From Methylacidiphilum sp. (GTDB taxonomy: Bacteria > Verrucomicrobiota > Verrucomicrobiia > CAIQCK01), in NCBI GenBank assembly GCA_020718125.1, contig DYDC01000176.1:1-5840 (forward strand): a DNA stretch of 5,840 nucleotides. Direction: 5' to 3'. Below are positions 5,821 to 5,840 of this stretch, one piece after another. The notes under the pieces are model-generated. The model was given only the letters and a program-made list of their open reading frames with translations, had not been told where the DNA came from and searched no databases. The position numbers and the translations under genes are program-made. How positions within the stretch are numbered: position 1 is the stretch's first letter; the number at the start of each line of letters is the position of its first letter.

Positions 5821-5840
5821 GACTCGTGCAACGCGGCCTT

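Noticed and set aside
5707..5840. Possible CRISPR repeat or RNA gene
   Set aside because: No regularly spaced direct repeats and no tRNA or rRNA features; the three stems fit an interspersed structured repeat better.

Overview
The window is GC-rich, densely coding bacterial DNA. A large secreted clan GH-A type glycoside hydrolase, a DUF4160/DUF2442 gene pair, weak or missing Shine-Dalgarno sequences and many palindromic intergenic repeats together suggest a member of the PVC group, most likely Verrucomicrobiota. This placement is inference; there is no rRNA or other strong taxonomic marker here.

Layout, left to right: (1) bases 1-55 are part of an interspersed repeat whose inverted copy lies near the right edge (5707-5754, continuing to about 5820). 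(2) 113-3073, plus strand: an exported 986-residue glycoside-hydrolase-like protein. A 61-bp palindromic element (1830-1890) appears to sit in frame inside its catalytic barrel. (3) 3143-3403 and 3396-3653, plus strand: two small genes overlapping by 8 bases, with DUF4160 and DUF2442 signatures, a pairing seen in toxin-antitoxin-like modules. (4) 3654-4093: no intact gene. It holds a cloverleaf-like palindromic element (3711-3781), a separate 8-bp-stem hairpin (3796-3815) and a 255-bp, nearly perfect second copy of the part of the hydrolase gene encoding residues about 862-945 (3819-4073). (5) 4094-5623, minus strand: metG, methionyl-tRNA synthetase, convergent with everything upstream. (6) 5624-5840: a possible metG promoter and the structured repeat.

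The hydrolase would act outside the cytoplasm on an unidentified polysaccharide or glycoside, and metG is housekeeping. There is no sign that the two work together. The most notable feature is architectural: the small two-gene cassette lies between two 255-bp direct repeats that differ at one base. Homologous recombination between them could remove 1124 bp, deleting the cassette and replacing the C-terminus of the hydrolase. The second repeat copy starts 3 bases after a hairpin and ends 20 bases before the metG stop codon. All identities and stems were read by eye from the sequence.
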